Shown here: positions 1-6,884 of the stretch, piece by piece
Position numbering within the stretch: position 1 is the stretch's first letter
How the letters are laid out: every line of letters starts with the position of its first letter
NCBI GenBank assembly: GCA_011046175.1
Contig: DSBB01000259.1
Span: forward strand, 1-13,601
Origin: Candidatus Hydrogenedentota bacterium
GTDB lineage: Bacteria; Hydrogenedentota; Hydrogenedentia; Hydrogenedentales; CAITNO01
Direction of reading: 5' to 3'
Length of the DNA stretch: 13,601 nucleotides
Program-made: the position numbers and the translations under genes
The notes under the pieces: model-generated
The model's input: only the letters and a program-made list of their open reading frames with translations
The model's database searches: none
What the model was told of the DNA's origin: nothing

Positions 1-163
1 GGCGGGCGTGGTAATCGCCTTTTCGGCGTCCTCGTTGATGAGAATGCGCACGTCGCCCGACGGCACAAGTTTCGCCTTTGCCGCAAGCAGCACACCCACG
101 AGCGACAGCACCACGCCGCAAAACATGACCACGCCCATTACAATGGTAATCAGACCGCCCATG
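1..163 (-). CDS. nqrF: Na+-translocating NADH:quinone oxidoreductase subunit F, N-terminal part (cut by window edge)
   Basis: NqrF is the NADH-oxidising subunit of the sodium pump. It takes a hydride onto FAD and passes electrons through a [2Fe-2S] cluster into the complex. Only the first 54 residues lie in the window: a membrane helix at about residues 4-26, then the sequence [13 protein letters not shown] and the motif KAITTPA, which match the start of known NqrF proteins just before the ferredoxin domain. The ferredoxin, FAD and NADH domains lie beyond base 1. The ATG at 163 is preceded by a strong ribosome binding site (GAGGAG, 9 bases upstream). It follows nqrE by 20 bases on the same strand, as the last gene of the nqrA-F operon. 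The identification rests on the N-terminal sequence plus its fixed place in the operon. Confidence 0.93.
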
Positions 164-183
164 AAGGAAGTCTCCTCTATCGG

Positions 184-798
184 TTAGAGCTGAATGCCCG
201 AAAATGCCATGAATCCAATTGCCATCAGGCCGGTTAACACAAAGGCAATGCCGAGGCCGCGCAGCCCGTCGGGCACATGACTGTAGCGCATACGCTCGCG
301 GATGCCCGCCAAAGCCGTAATTGCAATTGCCCAGCCGACACCCGAGCCAAAACCATACACCAAGCTTTCTCCAAGGTTGTAGGAGCGTTCCACCATAAAC
401 AGAGACGCGCCGAGTATGGCGCAGTTTACGGCGATCAGCGGCAGGAATATTCCCAGCGCGGCGTACAGTTTCGGCACGTACTTGTCGAGTATCATCTCAA
501 CAATTTGCACTATGGCGGCAATAACGCCGATGAAGCTCAAGAAATACAAGAAAGATATATCCACATTGGCAAGCGACGGGTGAATCCACGCCATCGCGCC
601 CGGCGCCATCAGATAGTTGTACACCAGATAGTTAATGGGCACGGTAATGGTAAGCACGAACGTAACGGCAAGTCCCAGTCCGAACGCATTTTCAACTTTT
701 TTCGAGCAGGCGAGAAACGAACACATGCCCAGAAAAAAGGCCAACGCCATATTTTCGATAAAAATGGATTTGATCAGGAGACTCAAATAATGTTCCAT
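184..798 (-). CDS. nqrE: Na+-translocating NADH:quinone oxidoreductase subunit E
   Basis: NqrE is an integral membrane subunit that pairs with NqrD in the core of the Na+ pump. The protein is 204 residues and opens with [19 protein letters not shown], almost identical to characterised NqrE. The open frame extends 12 codons further upstream, but the ATG at 798 matches family starts and follows the nqrD stop by one base, so it is preferred. Cys26 (GMC) and Cys126 (VNC) correspond to the two NqrE cysteines that, with two in NqrD, hold the intramembrane [2Fe-2S] cluster seen in structures of the complex. Six hydrophobic segments are expected. Compared with the Vibrio protein as I recall it, the loop around residues 62-80 is about six residues longer. 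The C-terminus ([10 protein letters not shown]) is typical of the family. Confidence 0.97.
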   Translation of the reverse strand: MEHYLSLLIKSIFIENMALAFFLGMCSFLACSKKVENAFGLGLAVTFVLTITVPINYLVYNYLMAPGAMAWIHPSLANVDISFLYFLSFIGVIAAIVQIVEMILDKYVPKLYAALGIFLPLIAVNCAILGASLFMVERSYNLGESLVYGFGSGVGWAIAITALAGIRERMRYSHVPDGLRGLGIAFVLTGLMAIGFMAFSGIQL

Positions 799-799
799 A

Positions 800-1429
800 T
801 CATGAATTCTCCACTTGCTCGGGTTTCCATACACGCAACACCCAGATGATAACGCCTATCAGGAAGAAAGCGCTCGGCGCGAGCAACATCAGTCCGTTTG
901 GCTCATACCATCCTCCGGCGGTTACCGGACGCAGGATAACGAAGCCGAAAAGGGAGCCGGCGCCGAACAATTCGCGGAAGAAACCCACCGCAACCAGAAT
1001 GAGCGTGTAGCCGAGGGCATTGCCGACGCCGTCCAGAAAACTCAACCAGGGGCCGTTCTGCATCGCATACGCCTCGGCGCGGCCCATCACGATGCAGTTG
1101 GTGATAATCAGCCCGACAAACACGGAAAGCTGTTTGCTGATGTCAAACAAGTACGCCTTCAATATCTGGTCGGTGAGTATCACAAAAGACGCGATAACGG
1201 ACAACTGCACGATGATTCGAATGTTGGGCGGGATATTGTTGCGCAGGAAACTTACCACGGTCGAGCTGCCCGCCGTTACAAATACCACCGCCATGCTCAT
1301 TACCAGCGCCGTCGCCATGTTTGTGGTAACGGCCAGCGCCGAACAGATGCCCAGCACCTGCAGCGCAATGGGATTGTTGTTAAACAGCGGGTCAACGAGC
1401 GCTTCTTTTTCTTTTCGACTTAGTTTCAT
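800..1429 (-). CDS. nqrD: Na+-translocating NADH:quinone oxidoreductase subunit D
   Basis: NqrD is the membrane partner of NqrE, to which it is distantly related and with which it forms a pseudo-symmetric pair. The 209-residue length is normal. It begins [20 protein letters not shown], with the family signature [20 protein letters not shown]. Cys29 (GIC) and Cys112 (TNC) are the predicted ligands contributed by NqrD to the [2Fe-2S] cluster shared with NqrE. The motif [13 protein letters not shown] and the loop after residue 120 are also characteristic. The start at 1429 lies 4 bases after the nqrC stop, and the stop at 800 is one base from the nqrE start, so translation is probably coupled. 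Confidence 0.97.
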   Translation of the reverse strand: MKLSRKEKEALVDPLFNNNPIALQVLGICSALAVTTNMATALVMSMAVVFVTAGSSTVVSFLRNNIPPNIRIIVQLSVIASFVILTDQILKAYLFDISKQLSVFVGLIITNCIVMGRAEAYAMQNGPWLSFLDGVGNALGYTLILVAVGFFRELFGAGSLFGFVILRPVTAGGWYEPNGLMLLAPSAFFLIGVIIWVLRVWKPEQVENS

Positions 1430-1433
1430 GTTG

Positions 1434-2183
1434 TCATGCCCTCCCGCTTTTCCCGAACGATTTCAGGAAAGGCGCGTAGCCGTTTTCTCCAAGCCAGAAT
1501 TGCAACATATTGGTAACACCGCGGCTGGTGAGCGTGGCGCCGCTGAGTCCGTCCACCTCGTAGGGAGCTTCCTCGGGTGTGCCTGCCGGCCCTTTTATCA
1601 CTTGTATAGCGGGTTTCCCCGCGTCGTCATACGCGAGACGTCCCGGCCACAGCGCCTTCCAGCGTGGATTATCCACTTCTCCGCCCAATCCGGGCGTTTC
1701 AGCCTGTTCATAATAGGTCAATCCGCGGATGGTGCGTCCATCCGCATCCAACGCAAGGAACCCCTTCATGGTGGACCATAATCCTTTGCCGACAATGGGC
1801 AGCACCAGCATGGTTACCCGGCCGTCTTCCATCACCTCGTAAATTTGCACTTTTTCAGGCATGGTGCGTATGCCCGCATTGTTGTCCGGAGCGGGCATTT
1901 CCGGCGCTTTGCTCTCGTCAAACTCATCCTCCCCGGCAGCGTCCAACAACTGGCCGGTTGTCACATCAAGCACACGGGGCCGGATGTTCTGAAAGATTTC
2001 CTCGACACGGGCGCGGTCCACCTTTTCTCCCGGCTGCACCAACCACGCAGCCTGGAGAACGCTTTTCTGTTTATCCAATAATTTGTTGACTTCCTGCCGT
2101 TCACGCAGCGCCACATTTGCAGTCGAAATGAGAATCGAACAGACAAAACAAACTGCGGCGGCAAAGCCAAATATATATTTCAT
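1434..2183 (-). CDS. nqrC: Na+-translocating NADH:quinone oxidoreductase subunit C (covalent FMN)
   Basis: NqrC carries a covalently bound FMN, attached through a phosphoester to a threonine by the flavin transferase ApbE, and relays electrons within the pump. The protein is 249 residues: one N-terminal membrane helix (about residues 4-24), then a soluble FMN-binding domain exposed outside the cytoplasm. The attachment motif SGATLTS is present, with the acceptor threonine at about residue 217. The upstream motif [14 protein letters not shown] is typical of the domain. The open frame reaches back to 2231, but the ATG at 2183 gives the usual NqrC start (MKYIFGF) and sits one base after the nqrB stop, so the longer form overlapping nqrB is rejected. 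No apbE is visible in the window. Confidence 0.96.
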   Translation of the reverse strand: MKYIFGFAAAVCFVCSILISTANVALRERQEVNKLLDKQKSVLQAAWLVQPGEKVDRARVEEIFQNIRPRVLDVTTGQLLDAAGEDEFDESKAPEMPAPDNNAGIRTMPEKVQIYEVMEDGRVTMLVLPIVGKGLWSTMKGFLALDADGRTIRGLTYYEQAETPGLGGEVDNPRWKALWPGRLAYDDAGKPAIQVIKGPAGTPEEAPYEVDGLSGATLTSRGVTNMLQFWLGENGYAPFLKSFGKSGRA

Positions 2184-2184
2184 A

Positions 2185-3450
2185 CTATACTGCACTGCGC
2201 GCGACCCTCCTGCTGATGTGTTTGGTAACAATCACATGGTCAATCAAAGGCGCCATGAGGTTCATGAACAAAATGGCAAGCATGATCCCTTCCGGGAAAG
2301 CGGGGTTCACAACGCGCACAAGAATGGCCATCACGCCGATGCCCGCGCCGTAAACATACTTGCCCAGCTGCGTGTACGCGGCGGTAACCGGTTCGGTGGC
2401 CATGAACACCATGCCGAAGGCAAACCCGCCGATCACAAAGTGCCAGTGGAAGGGGAGATTCATCATTTCATTGGTCTGGGAGCCCGCCAGATTCAGAAGC
2501 AGCGTCATTACGAGGCCGCCGCCGAACATGGCCGCCATGATGCGCCACGACGCCACGCCCGTGAAGATCAGCAACGCCGCGCCCAACAGGCACGCCAATG
2601 TCGAGGTTTCGCCGATGGAGCCGGGTATCGAACCCAGAAAGGCGTCAAGCCAAGTGGCGGCGCGTCCGTTTATTTCCATGGCGGTAACGGCCGCCTGATA
2701 AGCCTTGTCCGAAGCGCCGGGATCAATCTCGGCTACTCTCGCCAGCAGTGTCGCGCCGCTGAACCCGTCCACCGCTTTTTCCGCGGCGACCGGGACCCAG
2801 ACATCCTCGCCGGAGTTTTGTGCGGGATAGGCGAAATAGAGAAAGGCGCGCGCAACCAGCGCCGGGTTGAAAATGTTCATGCCCGTACCGCCGAACGCTT
2901 CCTTTCCGATGATCACGCCAAACGCGGTGGCAAGCGCCACCTGCCAAAGCGGAATCGTCGGGGGCAGGATCAACGGAATGAGGAAACCCGTAACAAAGAA
3001 TCCCTCGTTCACCTCATGCTTGTTGATCATCGCGAACAACACCTCGATACCGCCGCCCACAGCGAAGGTTACGATGAATATGGGCAGAAAATACAGCGCG
3101 CCATGGGCAAAACACGCCAGCGGATTACCGGGATTGAACCCCAGTCCCACCGCGCTGATAATAGCGGCGCGCCAGCCTTCCGGGGTGGCGCCCGCCGCCA
3201 GCGCGGCATTAACCTGATAACCCACATTCCACAATCCAGCCAAAATGGCCGGAAACAGCGCAATGACCACCGTCATCATCAGCCGCTTCAAATCAAGCGC
3301 GTCGCGCACATGGGGCGCGCCCGCAGTTACTTTTCCCGGCGTGAAATTGAATGTGTCTATCGCCTCGTACAAGGGATAGAAAATCTCGAGTTTGCCGCCT
3401 TTTTCAAAAAGCGGCCTTGGCATGTCCATCAAGTTGCGTAAGAATTTCAT
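2185..3450 (-). CDS. nqrB: Na+-translocating NADH:quinone oxidoreductase subunit B (covalent FMN, membrane core)
   Basis: NqrB is the largest membrane subunit. It carries a covalent FMN and riboflavin and takes part in Na+ translocation. The protein has 421 residues, close to the family norm. Recognisable blocks include HVRDALDLKR near residue 47, KHEVNEGFFVTGFLIP near 144, KEAFGGTGMNIFNPALVARAF near 183, the FMN attachment motif VDGFSGATLL with the acceptor Thr at 234, and IPGSIGETSTLACLLGA in the C-terminal half. Hydrophobic segments alternate with short loops throughout. The ATG at 3450 is 9 bases downstream of the nqrA stop, with AGAAGGG upstream as a likely ribosome binding site. The stop is one base from the nqrC start. 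Identification by motifs and operon order is very secure. Confidence 0.98.
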   Translation of the reverse strand: MKFLRNLMDMPRPLFEKGGKLEIFYPLYEAIDTFNFTPGKVTAGAPHVRDALDLKRLMMTVVIALFPAILAGLWNVGYQVNAALAAGATPEGWRAAIISAVGLGFNPGNPLACFAHGALYFLPIFIVTFAVGGGIEVLFAMINKHEVNEGFFVTGFLIPLILPPTIPLWQVALATAFGVIIGKEAFGGTGMNIFNPALVARAFLYFAYPAQNSGEDVWVPVAAEKAVDGFSGATLLARVAEIDPGASDKAYQAAVTAMEINGRAATWLDAFLGSIPGSIGETSTLACLLGAALLIFTGVASWRIMAAMFGGGLVMTLLLNLAGSQTNEMMNLPFHWHFVIGGFAFGMVFMATEPVTAAYTQLGKYVYGAGIGVMAILVRVVNPAFPEGIMLAILFMNLMAPLIDHVIVTKHISRRVARSAV

Positions 3451-3459
3451 GGGCGCGTG

Positions 3460-4839
3460 TTACCCTTCTCTTTCTATCAGTTCAAGGTTCCGTCGCAGCA
3501 ACGGGCCGAAGTCCGTCTTGCCCGGGTCCACAAAACTGCAAAGGGCCAAATCTTCTTCATCCAATTCAAGGCAACCCAGTTTCTCGGCGGTTTCTATGTC
3601 GTCCACGCACAGGGAACGCAGCAAAAACGTGGGTAATATGTCCAGCGGCATCACCTGCTCATACAGGCCGATGGGCACAATCGCGCGGGGGCTGCCGTTG
3701 GTGGTCGTGGTAAAGTTGAATTTCCTGCCGGGCGACAGAACGGAAAGGAACAAACGGCTGAGGGAAAACTTGTCGGCGCCCGGCGCGAGCCAGCCCATAA
3801 ACTCCCGTTCACGGCCTTCGGCCAGCGCGGAAATCCCGTTATGGAACCGCCCAAGAAACCCCAGCGCCTCGCCCATTGCGGCGCGTCCGTTTAACACCGA
3901 TCCGGAAATCACGCGGTTCTCGCCGGGAGCCAGTTCACCTTCGGTCAATTCATCCACCGAGGCGCCCAATCTCGTTCGCAGAAGACGCGGTTGGTTCACG
4001 CCCGGCCCGGCAAGGCTGACCACGCGGCTTACGTCCAGTTTGCCCGTCAGCACGGTGGCCCCGATGTTGAGCAAATCCTGCAAACCAATGTGCCACACAG
4101 TCTTTGCGCGGCTGACCGGGTCAAGCGCGCCGATGTGTACGCCCACTGTGCCGGCGGGGTGGGGCCCCGAAAAGACCTCGATGCTGACATTGCCCGGGGG
4201 CGACGCAGGCGCGAGTTCCGTGCCGCGCATCTTGCAAAAAAACACCTTGCCTTCAGTCAGTTTTGAAATCAGCCGCACCCCGGCGTCCAGCGCATCCCGG
4301 CGTCCGTCAAGCACGGCGTCCATGGACGGCGCGAGCGGATTGGTATCGCAGGCGTTGATAAAAATCGAATGGGGCGCGGCGTCAATGGCGGGCGATTTAC
4401 TGTAAGGACGCGTGCGAAGGGCGGTCCACAAACCCGATTCAACCAGCAGCGAAACCGCTTCTTCACGCGTGTAATCGCCGGGCGCTTTGCCGGTGTGCGC
4501 CGCAAAACCTGCGAAATCGTTATCCGAAGGCGTCCCCTCCCGCTCACTTTCGCTCAGCTCGATGACCACCGTCTGCAATGCGCGCCGTTCTCCGCGATTG
4601 ACCGCAAGCACCGTGCCCGCGCCCGGAGCGGTAAACAACACGCCCGGCGTTTTCTTGTTTTCAAAAAGCGGCGTGCCCCGTTTGACGGGATTTCCCGGCT
4701 GAATCATCATGCGAGGTTTCATCCCCACATAATCCGGCGCCACCACGGCAACATGCCGAACCTTTTTATCCGTTATTTCCGCTCCCGGCTCTCCCGCAAT
4801 GGGGATATCAAGCCCTTTTTGAATTGTATACTCAGCCAT
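3460..4839 (-). CDS. nqrA: Na+-translocating NADH:quinone oxidoreductase subunit A
   Basis: NqrA is the peripheral cytoplasmic subunit that docks on NqrB and is linked to ubiquinone reduction. The protein is 459 residues, slightly longer than the roughly 446 of Vibrio NqrA. The N-terminus (IQKGLDIPIAGEP) and the following block VAVVAPDYVGMKPRMMIQPG are typical, as are FINACDTNPLAP near residue 175, GPHPAGTVGVHIGALDPV near 234 and MPLDILPTFLLRSL near 404. No membrane segment is apparent. The ATG at 4839 has GGAAG 6 bases upstream. As first gene of the nqrA-F operon it follows a leader of about 110 bases downstream of a promoter-like sequence. A 38-codon reading frame in the leader overlaps its start and is discussed in the findings. 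Confidence 0.97.
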   Translation of the reverse strand: MAEYTIQKGLDIPIAGEPGAEITDKKVRHVAVVAPDYVGMKPRMMIQPGNPVKRGTPLFENKKTPGVLFTAPGAGTVLAVNRGERRALQTVVIELSESEREGTPSDNDFAGFAAHTGKAPGDYTREEAVSLLVESGLWTALRTRPYSKSPAIDAAPHSIFINACDTNPLAPSMDAVLDGRRDALDAGVRLISKLTEGKVFFCKMRGTELAPASPPGNVSIEVFSGPHPAGTVGVHIGALDPVSRAKTVWHIGLQDLLNIGATVLTGKLDVSRVVSLAGPGVNQPRLLRTRLGASVDELTEGELAPGENRVISGSVLNGRAAMGEALGFLGRFHNGISALAEGREREFMGWLAPGADKFSLSRLFLSVLSPGRKFNFTTTTNGSPRAIVPIGLYEQVMPLDILPTFLLRSLCVDDIETAEKLGCLELDEEDLALCSFVDPGKTDFGPLLRRNLELIEREG

Positions 4840-4955
4840 AGCGTCTTCCCAGTAGTGTCCGCAACCCTGTTAGATTTTGCGACAAAAAAGGCACGTCTTC
4901 CCGAATCTCCGGATATGGTCGCTTCCTCTCGTCGCATAGGAAAATCATTGGGAAC

Positions 4956-4982
4956 ATTATATACCGAAGGGTAATTATACAA
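4956..4982 (-). promoter_or_regulatory. Candidate sigma-70-type promoter for the nqr operon
   Basis: On the minus strand a perfect -10 hexamer TATAAT (4961-4956) is preceded by TTGTAT (4982-4977) with a 15-base spacer. This is somewhat short; shifting the -35 by one base gives 16. Transcription would begin near 4949 and leave a leader of about 110 bases before nqrA. The placement upstream of a six-gene operon with no other gene in between supports it. The -35 match is only partial and no operator is obvious. Confidence 0.4.
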
Positions 4983-5009
4983 AGAGAGACGGCCGAAATC
5001 AAATCAGCA

Positions 5010-5242
5010 TTTTGGGGTGCCCCCATACTGGCGAATACACAGCGTTCCGGGCGCCTCCCAGGCAAATCTTCTAAATACCTATCAGGATTCTTTCAAAAAA
5101 GATGCAGCGCGCTCCCAGCGGCCAGAATATTCCGTTACCACAAAGGCGCGCCTCCCCACAGCTTCCATAATTTCCAATATACACGCCGCAACTTTCCGTA
5201 TCCACTTCCAAGGCGGGGACGCAGCGCGTACTCGGGCATACA
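5010..5242 (-). repeat. Gene-poor intergenic block, possible dispersed repeat
   Basis: The 416 bases between nqrA and the hemerythrin gene hold no convincing gene. Besides the nqr promoter they hold this block, whose minus-strand reading is unusual because all three frames stay open for over 100 bases. One frame gives a 34-residue basic, aromatic-rich peptide (5239-5135, beginning MPEYALRPRLGSGYGKLRR). A second reads into GRRAFVVTEYSGRWERAASF before a stop. A third ends FFERILIGI. None has a ribosome binding site or recognised domain. The peptide texts resemble short hypothetical proteins I recall being annotated many times over in uncultured bacterial genomes, which would fit an interspersed non-coding repeat mis-called as genes. 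That memory could not be verified here, only one copy is in the window, and the edges are approximate. Confidence 0.35.
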
Positions 5243-5255
5243 ACGGCGTGTTCAA

Positions 5256-5684
5256 CTATTCTGCATCATTAATCGAGACGCCCTTTTCGCGCAAAAATTT
5301 GCCAAACTCCATATCCACTCCCCGGATATGTTTGAGCAGCCAATTCACCAGAAGATTGTCCATATCTTCGGCGAGTTCATGGGTGGCGCCGTCTTCCTTG
5401 AATACCGCTTCCATATTGGCAAGTGTTTTTCTGAACTCCTCGTGCTCCCGTTTCTGCGCGTCAAGCCCCGGAAATTTGGTCCACGTCATGTGCTTTTCTT
5501 CTTCCTCAAAATGGAAATTGGTGTAATTTATCAAGAAATCCAGCGTGGACGAAATGGCAACCGGCCCTTGATGGGAAGAGACCGCCGCCGCAAAATCATT
5601 CAGATGCTTGAGCAACATTTTGTGCTGCCCGTCAATCAAACCAATACCCACTGACAAATCATTAGTCCATTCAATAGTCGCCAT
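5256..5684 (-). CDS. Bacteriohemerythrin-like diiron protein with one ligand His replaced by Gln
   Basis: Bacteriohemerythrins are small four-helix proteins that bind O2 at a non-haem diiron site and serve in oxygen sensing, storage or delivery. This 142-residue single-domain protein has the family landmarks: IDGQH (His21), FHFEEEEKHM (His58, Glu62), HEEF (His81) and WLLKHIRGVD (His119, Asp124). The usual HxxxH pair, however, reads QKREH, so the expected His77 is Gln (codon CAG). This removes one of the seven standard iron ligands. The chosen ATG at 5684 gives the typical start MATIEWTNDLSVGIG and has GGAG 6 bases upstream. The open frame extends 11 codons further without family resemblance. 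The gene stands alone, with about 90 bases to the gene upstream. Whether it still binds O2 is uncertain. Confidence 0.92.
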   Translation of the reverse strand: MATIEWTNDLSVGIGLIDGQHKMLLKHLNDFAAAVSSHQGPVAISSTLDFLINYTNFHFEEEEKHMTWTKFPGLDAQKREHEEFRKTLANMEAVFKEDGATHELAEDMDNLLVNWLLKHIRGVDMEFGKFLREKGVSINDAE

Positions 5685-5777
5685 TGTGCTCTCCGTTATG
5701 CCTGTATCGTCTTTCAAGCCAAGTCTTTTTCATTGAACATAAACAGTCTGACATTTCATTCCATAAAACAACACGGC

Positions 5778-6731
5778 TCACCTGACAGTCTTTTCCAAGC
5801 CGTATAATTTCAAACTGCGGAGCGTAATGGCGCAATCATAAGGACCGGGCGCCTCCCAGCCCAGATTGAAACTTGTGGCCGCAATATCTTCAAACCGGGT
5901 GCGGGTCATGAAGCCGCGCAACTGCGCCGCTTCCAGCGCCTCTCGCAACAGCGGCAGCATATCGCAGGAAAGGACATACCATTGACCGGGTAGAACAGGC
6001 TTTTCAAAAAAACGCTTCCCTTCAACAGTGTAGATGAACTTGTCGGTGGCGTCCGCCTGTCCCTTGTCCAGCGCCTGATGTCCCGGCGGTATTGGATAAC
6101 GCACATCATAAAGGGGCAGCCCGAACCAAATCATGTTCCTGTAGTCGGCGCTGTCCGGATTCATGTTGTGAACCGTCCAGAATGCGTTAATATGGGCGGT
6201 GTGCAGGCCGTTGTCCAAAGGCTGTTCGGTGGCGGCTTCGCATTTTTCAACACAAAACGACACACGAAACGCCAAAGACGAAAACTCATGGAAGGGACGC
6301 GGCTCCAATTGCTGCTCGATGAGCAGGTGCGGCCATGACTCGCCGTAGGCGCGCATCCTGCCGCCATACTCCGCGCCGCCGCGCACTTCGAGCCAGACAC
6401 CCTCTCCGTCAAGACCGCCCGGCAGTATCTTCACCCGTTTCCCCTCGTTCTCCATCAACCGCGTTCCGTCCGGCAACACATTTTCCCGAACGGATTCCAG
6501 AGAAAAGCGCGTCCCCCACTGCGCCAGCCGCCATTGCGGCGACTGACCTGCGTCTGCAACAAGTATGGCGCCGATTTCAACCGGCGACAAGGAAGAGCGC
6601 ACGGCTGACAAACGGAACCCATGCGCCAAAGGCAGGTCAACGAAAAAAGGGATGGGGGCTGGCGGTATGTTGCGCGAATCGTCTGGCGGCGCTGAAAAAG
6701 CGGCTGTTATCAACATAATCAAAAGGGACAT
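5778..6731 (-). CDS. Secreted protein of unknown function
   Basis: I do not recognise this family with confidence. The 317-residue product begins with a short hydrophobic stretch ending in an AxA-type site (TAAFSA-PP, cleavage near residue 14), which suggests export, although the usual basic residue at the extreme N-terminus is missing. The mature part is rich in alternating polar and hydrophobic residues, with motifs NAFWTVHNMNPDSADYRNM near residue 182 and FNLGWEAPGPYDCAITL near 288. This is the look of a beta-sandwich or lectin-like fold, which is inference only. Cys160 and Cys164 form a CxxxC pair. The reading frame extends to 7253, but that part lies opposite the URO-D gene. The ATG at 6731 is preferred because the hydrophobic N-terminus starts there and GGAGGAAGG lies upstream. 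It is divergent from the URO-D-like gene across 153 bases. Confidence 0.7.
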   Translation of the reverse strand: MSLLIMLITAAFSAPPDDSRNIPPAPIPFFVDLPLAHGFRLSAVRSSLSPVEIGAILVADAGQSPQWRLAQWGTRFSLESVRENVLPDGTRLMENEGKRVKILPGGLDGEGVWLEVRGGAEYGGRMRAYGESWPHLLIEQQLEPRPFHEFSSLAFRVSFCVEKCEAATEQPLDNGLHTAHINAFWTVHNMNPDSADYRNMIWFGLPLYDVRYPIPPGHQALDKGQADATDKFIYTVEGKRFFEKPVLPGQWYVLSCDMLPLLREALEAAQLRGFMTRTRFEDIAATSFNLGWEAPGPYDCAITLRSLKLYGLEKTVR

Positions 6732-6781
6732 AATGTTTGATGTCCTTCCTCCATGTCCTTTACCATGTTTCGTGTGGCCAG

Positions 6782-6809
6782 TGTATATCAACTGTTCGAG
6801 TATTAACAA
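6782..6809 (-). promoter_or_regulatory. Candidate promoter for the secreted-protein gene
   Basis: On the minus strand TTGTTA (6809-6804) and TATACA (6787-6782) are separated by 16 bases. Each hexamer matches the sigma-70 consensus at four of six positions. Transcription would begin near 6775, about 44 bases before the ATG at 6731. It sits in the 153-base divergent gap shared with the URO-D-like gene. No equally good pair was found for the plus strand. Confidence 0.3.
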
Positions 6810-6884
6810 ACAGATAATGCGCATACAGTCCAACAACCATATGATCACATTCACGTTCCCTTGAATATGAGGAAATAGCCGCCA

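Noticed and set aside
2083..3441. 452-codon plus-strand open frame opposite nqrB and nqrC
   Set aside because: It lies antisense to unmistakable nqr genes, has a basic, His/Arg-rich composition typical of a shadow frame and no recognisable domain.
3392..4405. 337-codon plus-strand open frame opposite nqrA
   Set aside because: Antisense to a complete nqrA; Ser/Pro/Arg-rich low-information translation with no family resemblance.
5017..5526. 169-codon plus-strand frame across the intergenic block and the hemerythrin gene
   Set aside because: Its second half is antisense to the clear hemerythrin coding sequence and the rest has no recognisable protein character.
5047..5861. Identical 15-base segment (CCGGGCGCCTCCCAG) at 5047-5061 and 5845-5859
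   Set aside because: The second copy is ordinary coding sequence for Gly-Trp-Glu-Ala-Pro-Gly, flanks do not match, and a shared 15-mer in a GC-rich 13.6 kb window can arise by chance.
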